DNA of 64,000 bases from Planctomycetota bacterium (GCA_016125255.1 WGMD01000017.1:1-64000); one strand, 5' to 3'; numbered from the stretch's first letter, positions 24,796-34,501 are shown. A program made the numbers and translations. The notes: generated from the sequence alone by a model not told the origin.

Positions 24796-26199
24796 ATGCG
24801 TCATTACGATTTGTGTGTCATCGGCACGGGACCGGCGGGACAGAAGGCGGCGATTCAGGCGGCCAAGCTCGGCAAGAGCGTCGTCGCCATTGAAAAGGCC
24901 GGGACCGTCGGCGGAGCGCAGATCAACACCGGCACCATTCCGAGCAAAGCGCTGCGCGAGGCGGCGATGCATCTGACCGGGCAGGCGAAGCGCGGGCTCT
25001 TCGGCGAGTCGTATCGCGTCAAACGCAAGATCACCGTCGCCGACCTGATCAGCGTCTCGCGCATCGTCATCAACAACGAGCTGGACGTCGTGCGCGACGC
25101 CTTCGATCGCAACGGCATCGACCTGATCTGGGGCCGGGCCCAGTTCATCGATGCCCATACCGTGCAGGTGACGCACGACCAGGGCACGGACCGCATCGGA
25201 GCCGACACTTTCGTCATCGCCGTCGGCACGCGCCCCGCCAAGCCCGGGCATGTCCCCTTCGACGGCGAGCAGGTCTTCTGCTCCGATGACATCCTGACGA
25301 TGACGCATCTGCCCAAGAACATGATCGTCGTCGGCGGCGGGGTCATCGGCACCGAATACGCCTGCATCTTCGCCACGCTCGGCGTCCGCGTCACCCTCAT
25401 CGAAGGCCGCTCGCAGGTTCTCGGCTTTCTCGACACCGAGATCGCCGAGGCGTTTCATTACCACATGCGCCACGCCGGCGTCACCCTGCGAATCAACGAA
25501 AAGGTCGAGAAAATCGAGAAACTCCCGCCGGTCAACGGCGAGGAGGCCATCGTGCAGGCGACCCTCGAATCCGGCAAGAAGATCAAGGCCCAGACGCTGC
25601 TCTACTCCATCGGACGCCAGGGCGTGTGCGGTGAACTGGACCTGGACAAGTGCGGGCTTACGTTCGATGACCGCGAGCGGCTGCATGTCGATGAGCACTA
25701 CCGCACCGCCGTCGAGCACGTCTACGCCGTCGGCGACGTGATCGGCTTCCCCGCGCTGGCGTCGACCGCCATGGAGCAGGGCCGGCTCGCCGCCTGCCAC
25801 GCCTTCGGCGCCCCCACCATGTCCATCCCCGCGCTCTTCCCCTTCGGCGTGTACTCCGTGCCGGAAATCTCCATGGTCGGCAAAACCGAGCAGCAGCTCA
25901 CCGAAGAGGGCGTCCCCTACGAAGCCGGCGTCGCGCAGTACAAGGAAATCGCCCGCGGGCAACTCCTCGGCGATGACATCGGACTCCTGAAGCTGCTCAT
26001 CCATCAGGAAGACCGCCGCATCCTCGGCGTCCACGTCATCGGCACCGGCGCGACCGAACTGATCCACATCGGCCAGGCCGTCATGGCCTTCGGCGGCACC
26101 GTCGACTTCTTCATCAACAACGTCTTCAACTTCCCCACCCTCGCCGAGGCCTACAAGGTCGCCGCCCTCAACGGCGCCAACAAGATCGCCCTCGTCTGA
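24796..26199 (+). CDS. sthA: Soluble pyridine nucleotide transhydrogenase
   Basis: Transfers hydride between NADPH and NAD+ with FAD. The 467-residue protein has the flavin disulfide reductase layout: CVIGTGPAGQKAAIQAAKLG at the N-terminus, the NAD(P) motif MIVVGGGVIGTEYACIFATL, VYAVGDVIGFPALASTAMEQG, and the dimerisation domain ending EAYKVAALNGANKIALV. The redox-disulfide position reads GGAQINTGTIPSKALR, where Lpd-type enzymes have two Cys; loss of the Cys pair separates SthA from dihydrolipoamide dehydrogenase, and here neither Cys remains. GGAAAGG precedes ATG 24796. It is transcribed after the ahcY terminator, so it is probably independent. Confidence 0.92.
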   Translation: MRHYDLCVIGTGPAGQKAAIQAAKLGKSVVAIEKAGTVGGAQINTGTIPSKALREAAMHLTGQAKRGLFGESYRVKRKITVADLISVSRIVINNELDVVRDAFDRNGIDLIWGRAQFIDAHTVQVTHDQGTDRIGADTFVIAVGTRPAKPGHVPFDGEQVFCSDDILTMTHLPKNMIVVGGGVIGTEYACIFATLGVRVTLIEGRSQVLGFLDTEIAEAFHYHMRHAGVTLRINEKVEKIEKLPPVNGEEAIVQATLESGKKIKAQTLLYSIGRQGVCGELDLDKCGLTFDDRERLHVDEHYRTAVEHVYAVGDVIGFPALASTAMEQGRLAACHAFGAPTMSIPALFPFGVYSVPEISMVGKTEQQLTEEGVPYEAGVAQYKEIARGQLLGDDIGLLKLLIHQEDRRILGVHVIGTGATELIHIGQAVMAFGGTVDFFINNVFNFPTLAEAYKVAALNGANKIALV

Positions 26200-26320
26200 C
26201 CGGCCCGACCGCTTCAACGGGGCGTCGCTTCCATCAACCGCGACTCGGTCACGCGGCGCGGCCAACGCATCGCCGGAAAACACCTCATCCAAAACCCATG
26301 ACGAACAAGACAGCCGCGGT

Positions 26321-27379
26321 TCAGGCCGGCTGCGGCTCCGGCCGGCGGTAGCTCACGTCGGGCCGCGTGCGCTGGCCCTGCGCGTATCCCTCGACGTGCC
26401 AGCAGGCGGCCCAGTGACCGGCGGTGATCTCCAGCAGCGGCGGGTCGTCCGTCCGACAGCTCGCGTCGCCCTTCATCGCATCGCAGCGCGGATGAAACGG
26501 GCAGCCGCTCGGCAAGTGCGCCGGATTGGGCACCTGTCCCGGAATCGTCGCCAGTCGATGCGCCGTTTCGCCCAGCTTCGGGATCGACCGGAAGAGCCCG
26601 CGCGTGTACGGATGCAGCGGATTGTTGAACACGTCATGCACCGATCCGTACTCGACGACCCGGCCGGCGTACATCACGGCGACGACGTCGGCGTTCTCGG
26701 CGACGACGCCCAGGTCGTGCGTGATGAGCATGATGCTCATGCCGTGGCGCGATTGAAGCGTGCGCAGCAGTTCGAGAATCTGCGCCTGAATCGTCACATC
26801 CAGCGCCGTCGTCGGCTCGTCCGCCAGCAGCAGCCGCGGCTTGCACGCCAGCGCCATCGCGATCATGATCCGCTGCCGCATGCCCCCCGAAAGCTGATGC
26901 GGATATTCGTCAAGCCGCCGCCGCGCCTCCGCGATGCCCACATCCTTAAGCGCCTGCTCCGCGACGTCGATCGCCTGAATCTGCTTGACCTTCTGATGCA
27001 GCATCACCGCTTCGATGATCTGGTCGCCGATCGTGTACACCGGATTGAGCGACGTCATCGGCTCCTGAAAGACCATGGCGATCTGATTCCCCCGGATCGT
27101 CTGCATCTGCTTTTCGCTCTGCGTCAGCAGGTCCAGCACGCGCCCGTCCTCGTGTGCGAAGGTGATCCGCCCGCGCTCGTACTTGCCCGGCGGCGTGGGA
27201 ATGAGCTGAAGCGTCGACATCGCCGACACGCTCTTGCCGCACCCCGATTCGCCCACGACCGCCAGCGTCTGCTTCGGATAAATCGTCAGGTTCACCCCGT
27301 TGACCGCCCGCACCAAACCCGCGCTCGTGTCGAACGTCACGGCGAGGTCTTCGATTTTCAGCAGCGGGGTGTCGGTCAT
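26321..27379 (-). CDS. dppD: Peptide ABC transporter ATP-binding protein (DppD/OppD type)
   Basis: A 352-residue ATPase. Walker A VVGESGCGKSVSAM, Q-loop VFQEPMTSLNP, signature LSGGMRQRIMIAMALACKPR, Walker B LLLADEPTTALD and switch His LITHDLGVVAENADVV are all present. The C-terminal extension GCPFHPRCDAMKGDASCRTD is the Cys-rich oligopeptide/dipeptide signature domain. It is the last gene of a five-gene minus-strand operon (31894-32781, 29776-31875, 28638-29720, 27446-28645, this one). The partner ATPase DppF is not present, so either this works as a homodimer or a second ATPase is encoded elsewhere. Confidence 0.95.
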   Translation of the reverse strand: MTDTPLLKIEDLAVTFDTSAGLVRAVNGVNLTIYPKQTLAVVGESGCGKSVSAMSTLQLIPTPPGKYERGRITFAHEDGRVLDLLTQSEKQMQTIRGNQIAMVFQEPMTSLNPVYTIGDQIIEAVMLHQKVKQIQAIDVAEQALKDVGIAEARRRLDEYPHQLSGGMRQRIMIAMALACKPRLLLADEPTTALDVTIQAQILELLRTLQSRHGMSIMLITHDLGVVAENADVVAVMYAGRVVEYGSVHDVFNNPLHPYTRGLFRSIPKLGETAHRLATIPGQVPNPAHLPSGCPFHPRCDAMKGDASCRTDDPPLLEITAGHWAACWHVEGYAQGQRTRPDVSYRRPEPQPA

Positions 27380-27445
27380 GACTTGAGTATATCAGACGAC
27401 CAGACGCTTCGTGGCGAAGCGCCACTCAGCGTCGGCGTGTGATCC

Positions 27446-28645
27446 TCACAAGTGCGCCGCCTTCTTGAGATGCGGATCGATCGCGTCGCGTAATGCTTCG
27501 CCGATGAGGTTGTACGCGAAGACCGTGACGAAGATCGCCATGCCCGGGAAGGTCGCGATCCACCAGTGGAATCCGCCGGTCGATCCGACGGCCTGACTGA
27601 GCATCTCGCCCCAACTCGGCTCATCGACCAGGCCCAGACCCAGGAAGCTCAGGAACGCCTCGGCGAGAATCGCGCTGGCGACGCCGAAGCTGGCGGTGAC
27701 AAGCACCGGCGCGACGCCGTTGGGCAGCATATGGCGGAAAAGAATCGATCGCAGCGGCAGCCCGCACGCGATCGCCGCCTGCACGTAATCCTGCTTGCGC
27801 AGCTTCAGGAACTCGGCCCGGACGAACCGCGCATAGCCCGTCCAGCTTGTCAGCCCGATGATCGCCATCATGATGTAGAGATTTCTCGGGAAAAACGCGA
27901 CGAAAGTCAGCAGCAGATACAACTGCGGGATGGCCTCGAAGACTTCGACAAGGCGCATGCCCAGAAGGTCCGCCATGCCGGAGAAGTAGCCCATGAGCCC
28001 GCCGAGGAAGATGCCGATGACCAGCGCGATGCCCGTGGCGATGAATCCGACGGCCAGAGCGATGCGGCAGGCGTGAATCATGCGCGACAGCACATCGCCG
28101 CCGTTCGTCTCCGTGCCGAACCAGTGCGTGCGATTGGGCGGCTGGAGCCGCGCATCGGGCTCATCACGCAGCCGGTCCGTCGGCGAATAGGGAAGCGGTG
28201 CGTAGATGGCGAACGCGATTGCGCCGTCGCGCGTCATCTGTCGATACCGCTCGTATCCGCCGACGACAGTCTCCGGCGGCTTCACGAAGAAGATGCACAG
28301 CGGAATGCTGACCGCCAGCACGCCCAGCAGGATGAGCCAGCGTATCGTCGCCGACCAGCCGCCGAGGAGGTACAGCACGATCGCGCTGGGCGTGAAGATC
28401 AAAAGCACCACATCCGACGGTTCGAGGAAGCGGAAGAGCGGGAAGCTCAGCGTGCCGTCTTTGGTGCGCATGACGAACGGATGCGTGTTGGCGAGGAACG
28501 GGGCGAAGACGGCGCAGAAGGCGATGAGGATGATGAACACGATGCCGATCTTCGCGCCGGGGCGCGCGAACGTGCCGGCGATGACCTGCTGCGTGTACGT
28601 GCGGCGGCGGGGCGGAACAGTGATGGCGACGGCGGCTTCACTCAT
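27446..28645 (-). CDS. dppC: Peptide ABC transporter permease (DppC/OppC type), extended
   Basis: A 399-residue integral membrane protein. The binding-protein-dependent transport domain occupies the second half, with HWFGTETNGGDVLSRMIHAC and the EAA loop AAIACGLPLRSILFRHMLPN. It is longer than usual DppC (~300) because two extra hydrophobic segments (SDVVLLIFTPSAIVLYLLGG, RWLILLGVLAVSIPLCIFF) are inserted after the first membrane helix, at residues about 78-121. Its start overlaps the stop of the DppB-type gene by 8 bp, indicating translational coupling. Peptide specificity is inferred from the family. Confidence 0.9.
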   Translation of the reverse strand: MSEAAVAITVPPRRRTYTQQVIAGTFARPGAKIGIVFIILIAFCAVFAPFLANTHPFVMRTKDGTLSFPLFRFLEPSDVVLLIFTPSAIVLYLLGGWSATIRWLILLGVLAVSIPLCIFFVKPPETVVGGYERYRQMTRDGAIAFAIYAPLPYSPTDRLRDEPDARLQPPNRTHWFGTETNGGDVLSRMIHACRIALAVGFIATGIALVIGIFLGGLMGYFSGMADLLGMRLVEVFEAIPQLYLLLTFVAFFPRNLYIMMAIIGLTSWTGYARFVRAEFLKLRKQDYVQAAIACGLPLRSILFRHMLPNGVAPVLVTASFGVASAILAEAFLSFLGLGLVDEPSWGEMLSQAVGSTGGFHWWIATFPGMAIFVTVFAYNLIGEALRDAIDPHLKKAAHL

Positions 28646-29720
28646 AGCTGACCCTCGGATCCGCCAGCACGTAGCACAGGTCCGCGATCAGAATGCTCAC
28701 CATGCTCAAAATGCCCGCCACCAGCGCCCCCGCCAGCACCAGCTCGCGGTCGCGCGCGTGGATGGCGTCGATCGTCAAGAGCCCCATCCCCGGAATCGAA
28801 AAGATGCTCTCGACAATGACCGACCCCGCCAAGAGCCCCGGCACGATGTTCGCCGCCATCGTGATCAGCGGCAGCAGACTGTTGCGAAAAGCATGACGCC
28901 AGAGCACGACGCGTTCCGACAAGCCCTTCGCCCGCGCGGTGCGGACGAAGTCGGCGGAAAGATTCTCGAGCATCGCCGAACGCATCAGCTTCGATAAAAA
29001 CGCGAACCCTCCGTACGTCAGACACGCCACCGGCAACACCAGATGCCAGCACCGATCCAGCAGCCATCCCGGCACGAATCCCGCATCCGACCACGTCGGC
29101 AAAAACGGCATCGACTGCGCCAACGTCGAACTGAGCCCCGCCGAGGGAAACCAATACCAATACTCCCGGCTCGCGAAAAAACCGATCAGCATCACCCCCG
29201 ACCAGATCGTCGGAATCGACCATGTCCCCAGAAGCAGCACGCCCGACCCCACGTCCAGCAGCTTTCCCCGATGACGCGCCGAGTAAATGCCCGTGATGAT
29301 CGCGATGAAATAGATGATCGGCGTCGTCACCACGTTCAGCAGCAGCGTCACCGGCAACGCTTCCTTATAGAGTTCGACCACCGACCGACCCTTGGAAAAG
29401 CTCTTGCCCAGGTCCGGCCACTTGAATCCGAAAGAACCGAACTTCATCCCTTCCGGCGTATCCTCCGTGCGAAATCCCAGCGGTGAAATCTGATTGAGCC
29501 AGCGCCCGTACTGCACGATCAGCGGCTTATCGAGCCCGTAACGCCGGTTGTAATACTCCTTGAGCGCCTTGGCCTTCTCCGCCTCCATCTCGCCGAACTC
29601 GTTGAGCAGCGACCCGCCGACCCCGCCGGGCGACAATCCCATGACGAAAAACGTCACCGCCGTGATCCCGATCAGTGTCGGAATCATCAGTAAAAGTCGG
29701 CGAATAATGTAAGTGGTCAT
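28638..29720 (-). CDS. dppB: Peptide ABC transporter permease (DppB/OppB type)
   Basis: A 360-residue membrane protein. The N-terminal TYIIRRLLLMIPTLIGITAV is typical of DppB/OppB, and the transport domain carries the EAA-like loop TARAKGLSERVVLWRHAFRN, then LLPLITMAANIVPGLLAGSV and a last segment LAGALVAGILSMVSILIADL. Periplasmic loops contain an acidic, Glu-rich stretch (EFGEMEAEKAKALKEYYNRR). It forms the channel with the DppC-type permease. Confidence 0.93.
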   Translation of the reverse strand: MTTYIIRRLLLMIPTLIGITAVTFFVMGLSPGGVGGSLLNEFGEMEAEKAKALKEYYNRRYGLDKPLIVQYGRWLNQISPLGFRTEDTPEGMKFGSFGFKWPDLGKSFSKGRSVVELYKEALPVTLLLNVVTTPIIYFIAIITGIYSARHRGKLLDVGSGVLLLGTWSIPTIWSGVMLIGFFASREYWYWFPSAGLSSTLAQSMPFLPTWSDAGFVPGWLLDRCWHLVLPVACLTYGGFAFLSKLMRSAMLENLSADFVRTARAKGLSERVVLWRHAFRNSLLPLITMAANIVPGLLAGSVIVESIFSIPGMGLLTIDAIHARDRELVLAGALVAGILSMVSILIADLCYVLADPRVSYE

Positions 29721-29750
29721 ATCGGAATGCCGGTCTGATCAATTCGTTCT

Positions 29751-29777
29751 GCAATCCAAAATCCGCAATCCAAAATC
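29751..29777. repeat. Reiterated AATCCAAAATCCGC-type word
   Basis: GCAATCCAAAATCC is repeated twice in a row (29751-29777), overlapping the stop of the binding-protein gene. It is the single-arm version of the word-type intergenic repeats found elsewhere in this window; no complementary arm is seen. Confidence 0.6.
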
Positions 29778-31875
29778 ATTTGCCCCACTTCTGCTCGGGC
29801 GTCGGCACATACCACTCATTGCGCGGCGGGTCGTTGATGCCCTGCGTGTTGCGGACGATGTTGTGGATGCGCTTGTCGAAGAAACGCAGCGAGTTCTGGA
29901 CCACCATGAAGGTGTACGGCTGATCCTCATAAAGAATCTGATGACATTTCTGCCACAGCGGATAGCGCTCTTTCGGATCGACCGTGCTGCGGGCCAGGTC
30001 GATGTACTTGTCCAGTTCGGGGCTGATGTAGTTCATCACGTTGTCCCCGCCCTTGTTGGTCTGCGAGGAGTGGAACATCTGGCGGATGTCCGATTCGACC
30101 GCCCCGCCGCCCCAGCGGAGGATGATCGCGTCGAAGGTCTGCTGCTCCAGCCGCGAGATGAGCACGTTGAACTCCAGGGGATCGAGCTCCATCACGATGC
30201 CCGCCCGGGCGTACGAGTCCTTGAGGAACAGCGCGATGCGGTCGTAGTCCGCGGACCCGGAGGGGTAAGTCAGCTTGAATTTGAACGGGTTGCCGTTCTT
30301 GTCTTCGATGACGCCGTCGCCGTTGCGGTCCTCCCACCCGGCCTCCTTGAGCAGCGCCATGCCCTTGACCGGGTCATACGGCCGGGCCTTCAAGCTCGGG
30401 TCGGCCTGCTTGGAGCCGACGGGCCAGGGGCCGTTCGCCGGCACCGCGTAGCCGTGAAACACCTCGTCGCAGATGCGCTGCCGCTCGGTCAGATACGTCA
30501 TCGCCTGCCGCACGCGCTTGTCGGCGAACATCGTCGGCTTGTTGTTGCGCTTCTGCTGCCAGGCGAGCCACATGTATCCGCTGGGGATCGCCTGATACGC
30601 ATAATGCTGCGTCCGGGCGACGAGGTCCTTGTCCTTGAGAAGCTGCTCGAACTGCTCGGGTGTGGCGGCGAGCATGTCGACTTCGCCGTTCTTGAACGCG
30701 GTGACGCGCGCCACGTCGTTGATGATTTCCTTGTAGACGATCTTGTCGAAGCCGCCCTGCGGGCCCCAGTAGCGCTCGTTGCGGACCAGTTCGATGGGTT
30801 TGCCCGGCGCCCAGTTTTCCGGATCGGGCAGGCGATACGGGCCGGACCCCAGCAGCAGGCCGGGCTTTTCGTTGATCTGATCGATCGTGAACTTCTCGTA
30901 GAAGTGCTTGGGCAGCACCTCGCGCCCGCCGCACATGCCCAGCGCCAGATAGTTGGGCTCCTTCATCGTGAAGACGACTTCGTAAGGTCCGTTGGCCTTG
31001 CACGTATCGATGTTGTCGTAGAACTGCCGCGTGCTGGCGGCATCAAGCGCGGGGTTGTTGAGCAGATCGAAGCTGAAGACGACGTCGGCGCTGGTGAGCC
31101 CGACGCCGTCGGAGAAGACGACGTCCTTGCGGAGCTCGAAGGTGATCGTCGTGGCGGGGATGCGCTCCGGGTCTTTGTCGATCTGCTTTTTGATCCACTG
31201 TTCTTTCGCCGCCGCGACCGCCTCGGCATACGCGGGCGAATCACCGGCGACGGGCTTGCCGCCTTCCTTTTCCTTCGTTTCCAGAACGGTCTTGAGTTGA
31301 TCCGCGTAGACGTTCGCATCCGCGTCGGCCTGGCCGCCGAATTTCGCCAGCGCCTTGTCGTGATACGCCTTCCACGCCTTGGAGTTGTCGTCGATCTTCC
31401 ACGACTTGGCGATCAGCGGGACTTCCTCAAGCGTGTCGGCGTCGATGGTGACGAGCGTTTCGAGAATCTGGCTCTGGATGAGCCGGCCGTAGAGGTCTTT
31501 GTAGGTCAGCGCCGTGATGATGCCGACTTTGGAGGCGAAAACGTCGATGCACCAGTCGCCCTGCGCGAAGTCGGGCTTCTTGCGCGCTTCGCGCACGCCG
31601 GTGAAGGGATCGTAACCGCCGGTGTCTTGGGACGTCTGCGTCGTCGCGGGATGATCGGGATTGACGTGCACGCCCTGCTGGATCGTCCGCGTCAGGTCTT
31701 CGATGTTCTTGCGGAGCTTGGACTGCTCGGCGGTGAGCTGATTGACCTGCGTGTTGACGAGTTTGACGTCGTCCCACTGCCGATCGAACTGCTCCATGGC
31801 GAGCCAGACGCTGACGATGAGAAAGACCAGCAGGACGAAGAGGGCGAAGTCTTTGAAGCCGAATTTGTTTTCCAT
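29776..31875 (-). CDS. Peptide ABC transporter substrate-binding protein, membrane-anchored
   Basis: A 699-residue family 5 extracellular solute-binding protein. The N-terminal segment FALFVLLVFLIVSVWLAMEQ (residues about 10-30) is an uncleaved-looking anchor, followed by a coiled coil (residues about 38-65, VNTQVNQLTAEQSKLRKNIE). The family core includes LIQSQILETLVTIDADTLEE, TITFELRKDVVFSDGVGLTS, and YDPVKGMALLKEAGWEDRNG with an EF-hand-like DRNGDGVIEDKNG loop. An insertion of about 60 charged residues (residues about 180-240) lies before the DVVFSDG block. An anchor instead of a lipobox suits periplasmic delivery to the adjacent permeases. Confidence 0.92.
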   Translation of the reverse strand: MENKFGFKDFALFVLLVFLIVSVWLAMEQFDRQWDDVKLVNTQVNQLTAEQSKLRKNIEDLTRTIQQGVHVNPDHPATTQTSQDTGGYDPFTGVREARKKPDFAQGDWCIDVFASKVGIITALTYKDLYGRLIQSQILETLVTIDADTLEEVPLIAKSWKIDDNSKAWKAYHDKALAKFGGQADADANVYADQLKTVLETKEKEGGKPVAGDSPAYAEAVAAAKEQWIKKQIDKDPERIPATTITFELRKDVVFSDGVGLTSADVVFSFDLLNNPALDAASTRQFYDNIDTCKANGPYEVVFTMKEPNYLALGMCGGREVLPKHFYEKFTIDQINEKPGLLLGSGPYRLPDPENWAPGKPIELVRNERYWGPQGGFDKIVYKEIINDVARVTAFKNGEVDMLAATPEQFEQLLKDKDLVARTQHYAYQAIPSGYMWLAWQQKRNNKPTMFADKRVRQAMTYLTERQRICDEVFHGYAVPANGPWPVGSKQADPSLKARPYDPVKGMALLKEAGWEDRNGDGVIEDKNGNPFKFKLTYPSGSADYDRIALFLKDSYARAGIVMELDPLEFNVLISRLEQQTFDAIILRWGGGAVESDIRQMFHSSQTNKGGDNVMNYISPELDKYIDLARSTVDPKERYPLWQKCHQILYEDQPYTFMVVQNSLRFFDKRIHNIVRNTQGINDPPRNEWYVPTPEQKWGK

Positions 31876-31893
31876 GCGTGGGTCACCGATGAC

Positions 31894-32781
31894 TTAGCGT
31901 TTTGAGCGGGATCGTGGGTCGTAGTAGTCGCGCAGGCCGTCGCCCATGAAGTTCAGGGCCAGCAGGGTCACGCCGAGCAGGACGCAGGGCCAGATCAGGA
32001 GCCAGGCGTGGCTTTTGACGGGGTTGAGTTCGACGAGGCCGTCGGCGGCGAGGTTGCCCCAGCTCGGGAGGGGGGGCTGAACGCCGATGCCCAGGAAGCT
32101 CAGGAACGACTCCTGCAAAATCGCCTGCGGGACGGTCAATGTCGTATAGACGATGATCGGGCCGAGCAGGTTCGGCAGGAGATGGCGGGTCATGATGTGC
32201 AAGGGCGAGCAGCCCATGGCGCGGGCGGCTTCGACGAACGGCTGCTGCTTGATGCTCAGGACCTGACCCCGGACGACGCGCGCGAGGGTGAGCCAGCTCA
32301 CGGCTCCGATGGCGATGAGCAAGGTGACGATGTTGCCGGCGAGCGGGCCGAGCCAGCGTTCGACGACGGGCTGAAGCGCGACGTTGAGGAGGACGACGAG
32401 GAGGATGTAGGGGAGGCCATAGAGGACATCGACGCAGCGCATCATGGCGGCGTCGACGCGTCCGCCGACGTAACCGGCGACGAGTCCCCAGGCGGTGCCG
32501 ATGAGGGTGGTGATGGTGGCGGCGGCGAGGCCGATGCCCAGGGAGATGGCCCCGCCGAGGAGGCATCGCCAGGCGAGGGATCGGCCGAGGCGATCGGTGC
32601 CCATGATCGCGCCGGCGTGCGGGGCTTCCAGGACGTGATCGAGCTGCTGCGCGTTGTACTGGGCGAGGGACCAGGGCAGGGAAAGGAGACACGCGGCGGC
32701 CATGACGATCAGGATCGCGCCGCCGAGTCGGGCGGCGGACAGGGGCGATCGACGCAGTGGCAGCGCGGCGGCCGAGGTCAT
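31894..32781 (-). CDS. Second OppC-type permease of the transporter operon
   Basis: A 295-residue membrane protein with the OppC/DppC layout: AILIVMAAACLLSLPWSLAQ near the N-terminus, the HAGAIMGTDRLGRSLAWRCL block, the EAA loop ARAMGCSPLHIMTRHLLPNL, and the tail LLALNFMGDGLRDYYDPRSR. ATG 32781 removes a repeat-derived 67-residue extension in the longer frame. Being the first gene of the operon and a second OppC-type permease beside the extended DppC at 27446, it suggests that this transporter can use two alternative heterodimers or that one copy has specialised. Confidence 0.9.
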   Translation of the reverse strand: MTSAAALPLRRSPLSAARLGGAILIVMAAACLLSLPWSLAQYNAQQLDHVLEAPHAGAIMGTDRLGRSLAWRCLLGGAISLGIGLAAATITTLIGTAWGLVAGYVGGRVDAAMMRCVDVLYGLPYILLVVLLNVALQPVVERWLGPLAGNIVTLLIAIGAVSWLTLARVVRGQVLSIKQQPFVEAARAMGCSPLHIMTRHLLPNLLGPIIVYTTLTVPQAILQESFLSFLGIGVQPPLPSWGNLAADGLVELNPVKSHAWLLIWPCVLLGVTLLALNFMGDGLRDYYDPRSRSKR

Positions 32782-33313
32782 GACCGGGCATGATAACACA
32801 AAGGCGGAGGGCGGCGTTCGGGCGTCGACTCGTTCTCGTTCTTGCTCGGCGGAATGTCGAGAACGAGGAACGAACACGAGGGCGAGCACGATGGGGGGGT
32901 CGCTCACGCCGACGCTGCTGGCCCTGAGCGACGTCGAAGGGAGCCGGCTCGGCGGCGAAGCGTCTGGTACGAAGTGGGTCAAATTCCCCAGCGCGGCGCA
33001 CGGATGTTTCGCGATGCGCGCACGAGGTTGGCGCGATGGCGCGCCCGGTGCGCGCGATGACCGGGGACATCAGCGTTTTCGATGGCGTCCGCGCGCACCG
33101 GCGCGCCCGCGCTGGCCGCGCCGATGCGCACCGTGCGCGCGGTGGATCGCGCGACAGGGGGGAAAAGCGTTGATGGGCAATCGAATACAAAGGTTCACGA
33201 ACCGTGCGGACGCGATGAGGGCGTGCTCGGCGTGTGCGCGCGGGGGATTTGACGCAGGGGTCCCCCGCCCCGCTGAATCGGGACGGGCCAGGGGGCGGAT
33301 CGGGGAGGGGGGG
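32782..33313. other. Repeat-rich intergenic region before the transporter operon
   Basis: No supported gene in 532 bp. It holds an imperfect hairpin made of CTCGTTCTCGTTCTTG-type words (32829-32848 with 32858-32881), a near-palindrome CCCTGAGCGACGTCGAAGGG at about 32923-32942, and a GCGC-rich stretch at 33005-33160 (GGCGCGCCCGGTGCGCGC, GCGCACCGTGCGCGCGG) like that at 2495-2640. Open frames across it have repeat translations such as LALSDVEGS and are rejected. Confidence 0.7.
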
Positions 33314-34501
33314 TCAGACGCTGACGGCGCCGATGCGCGTGCGGAGGTTGTCCAGGACGTTCATGAAGTTGATGTAGCTGTCGTAGGGGGATTCGTAGGG
33401 GCTGAAGTAGGTGTGCACGTCGCCGTCGGCGAAGTACTTGGTGCACATGTAATAGAAGTGATCGCTGATGGTGAGCCGGCGCCAGTCTTCGAGCAGGGCC
33501 TCGTCGCCGTGCGATTTGATGGGGCCTTCCAGCTTGTACAGTTCGTGCAGGGCGTTGGACTGCATGGCATTGCCGAGCCAGGCGGAAAGGTCGCGTTCGG
33601 TGTCGGCCCAGCTTGTCATGTGCGGGGCGTCGAACTCGTCGGCGGGGGCGTGGGCGGCGAGGGCTTCGCTGATGGTCATGAAGCGGGACTTGTCGGAGGC
33701 GAGCACGGCTTCGGGGAGTTTGTCGAGGAAGTTGAAGATGCCGGTGTCGGCCCACTGGTGCTCGCCGAAGGTCTCCATGTCCATGAAGATGTTGCAGACG
33801 TCGGCAGCGGGGCCGAGGCGGTCGATCCATGCGGCGTACTTTTCGGCACTGAGCGGCCACTCGGACCACCCGCGATTGGAAAAGCGGAAGGCGATGTCAT
33901 CGCTCAACCGGTAGTTGCGGACGAGCAGGGACAGTTCGGGCGTGTGCGGCGGGCGGTACACGACGTTCGCCGACCGGCCGGCGAGCACCTGATCCGAGCC
34001 CTCGGCCAGCAGGCCCTTGTACCCGCCCAGCGAATCGATGTAGTAGGCCAGGTCGTTGTTGTAGATCAGCTCGGTGTTGCGGAAGACCGTCGGCTTCTGA
34101 TCGAAAAGCTCTTCGATCAACGCCGCGTGCAGGGCGAGTTGCTCCTTGAACTCGTCGCGGCTGTAGAGGAAGGCCATCGAGTGGTAGTAGGTTTCATTGA
34201 GGAACTCGACGCAGCCGGTGGCGGCGAGCTTGGCGAGCTGGTCGATGATCTTCGGCGCCCGCTGCTTGAGCTGATCGAGCAAAACGCCCGTGATGCTCAG
34301 ACTCACGCGGAACTTGCCCTTGTGCCGCTTGACCAGGTCCAGGAGCTTCTTCGTCGTCGGTTCGTAGCACTTCTCGACAACCTTGGCGAGCACCTGCGCG
34401 TTCAGATCATGATCGTAATACTGCGCATCGGTGTCGAAGACGCTGTACCGCCGCAGCCGAATCGGCTGGTGCATCTGCAGGTACATACAGACAGTGGGCA
34501 T
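33314..34501 (-). CDS. GH57 family alpha-amylase/glucanotransferase-type protein
   Basis: A 395-residue protein with the start VCMYLQMHQPIRLRRYSVFD typical of family GH57. The conserved regions carry the probable nucleophile Glu in VEFLNETYYHSMAFLY and the acid/base Asp in IFMDMETFGEHQWADTG, plus SDDIAFRFSNRGWSEWPLSA. At ~395 residues it is a catalytic barrel with a short helical tail, the size of the alpha-amylase-like subgroup. It would act on glycogen or maltooligosaccharides in the cytoplasm (no signal peptide). Two other glycogen genes (7463 and 41195) lie in the same 36 kb. Confidence 0.9.
   Translation of the reverse strand: MPTVCMYLQMHQPIRLRRYSVFDTDAQYYDHDLNAQVLAKVVEKCYEPTTKKLLDLVKRHKGKFRVSLSITGVLLDQLKQRAPKIIDQLAKLAATGCVEFLNETYYHSMAFLYSRDEFKEQLALHAALIEELFDQKPTVFRNTELIYNNDLAYYIDSLGGYKGLLAEGSDQVLAGRSANVVYRPPHTPELSLLVRNYRLSDDIAFRFSNRGWSEWPLSAEKYAAWIDRLGPAADVCNIFMDMETFGEHQWADTGIFNFLDKLPEAVLASDKSRFMTISEALAAHAPADEFDAPHMTSWADTERDLSAWLGNAMQSNALHELYKLEGPIKSHGDEALLEDWRRLTISDHFYYMCTKYFADGDVHTYFSPYESPYDSYINFMNVLDNLRTRIGAVSV

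Noticed and set aside
24631-26292. 553-codon minus-strand frame over sthA
   Set aside because: Shadow; the plus frame has FAD and NAD motifs.
29713-31905. 730-codon plus-strand frame over the binding-protein gene
   Set aside because: It is a shadow of the clear family 5 solute-binding protein on the minus strand.
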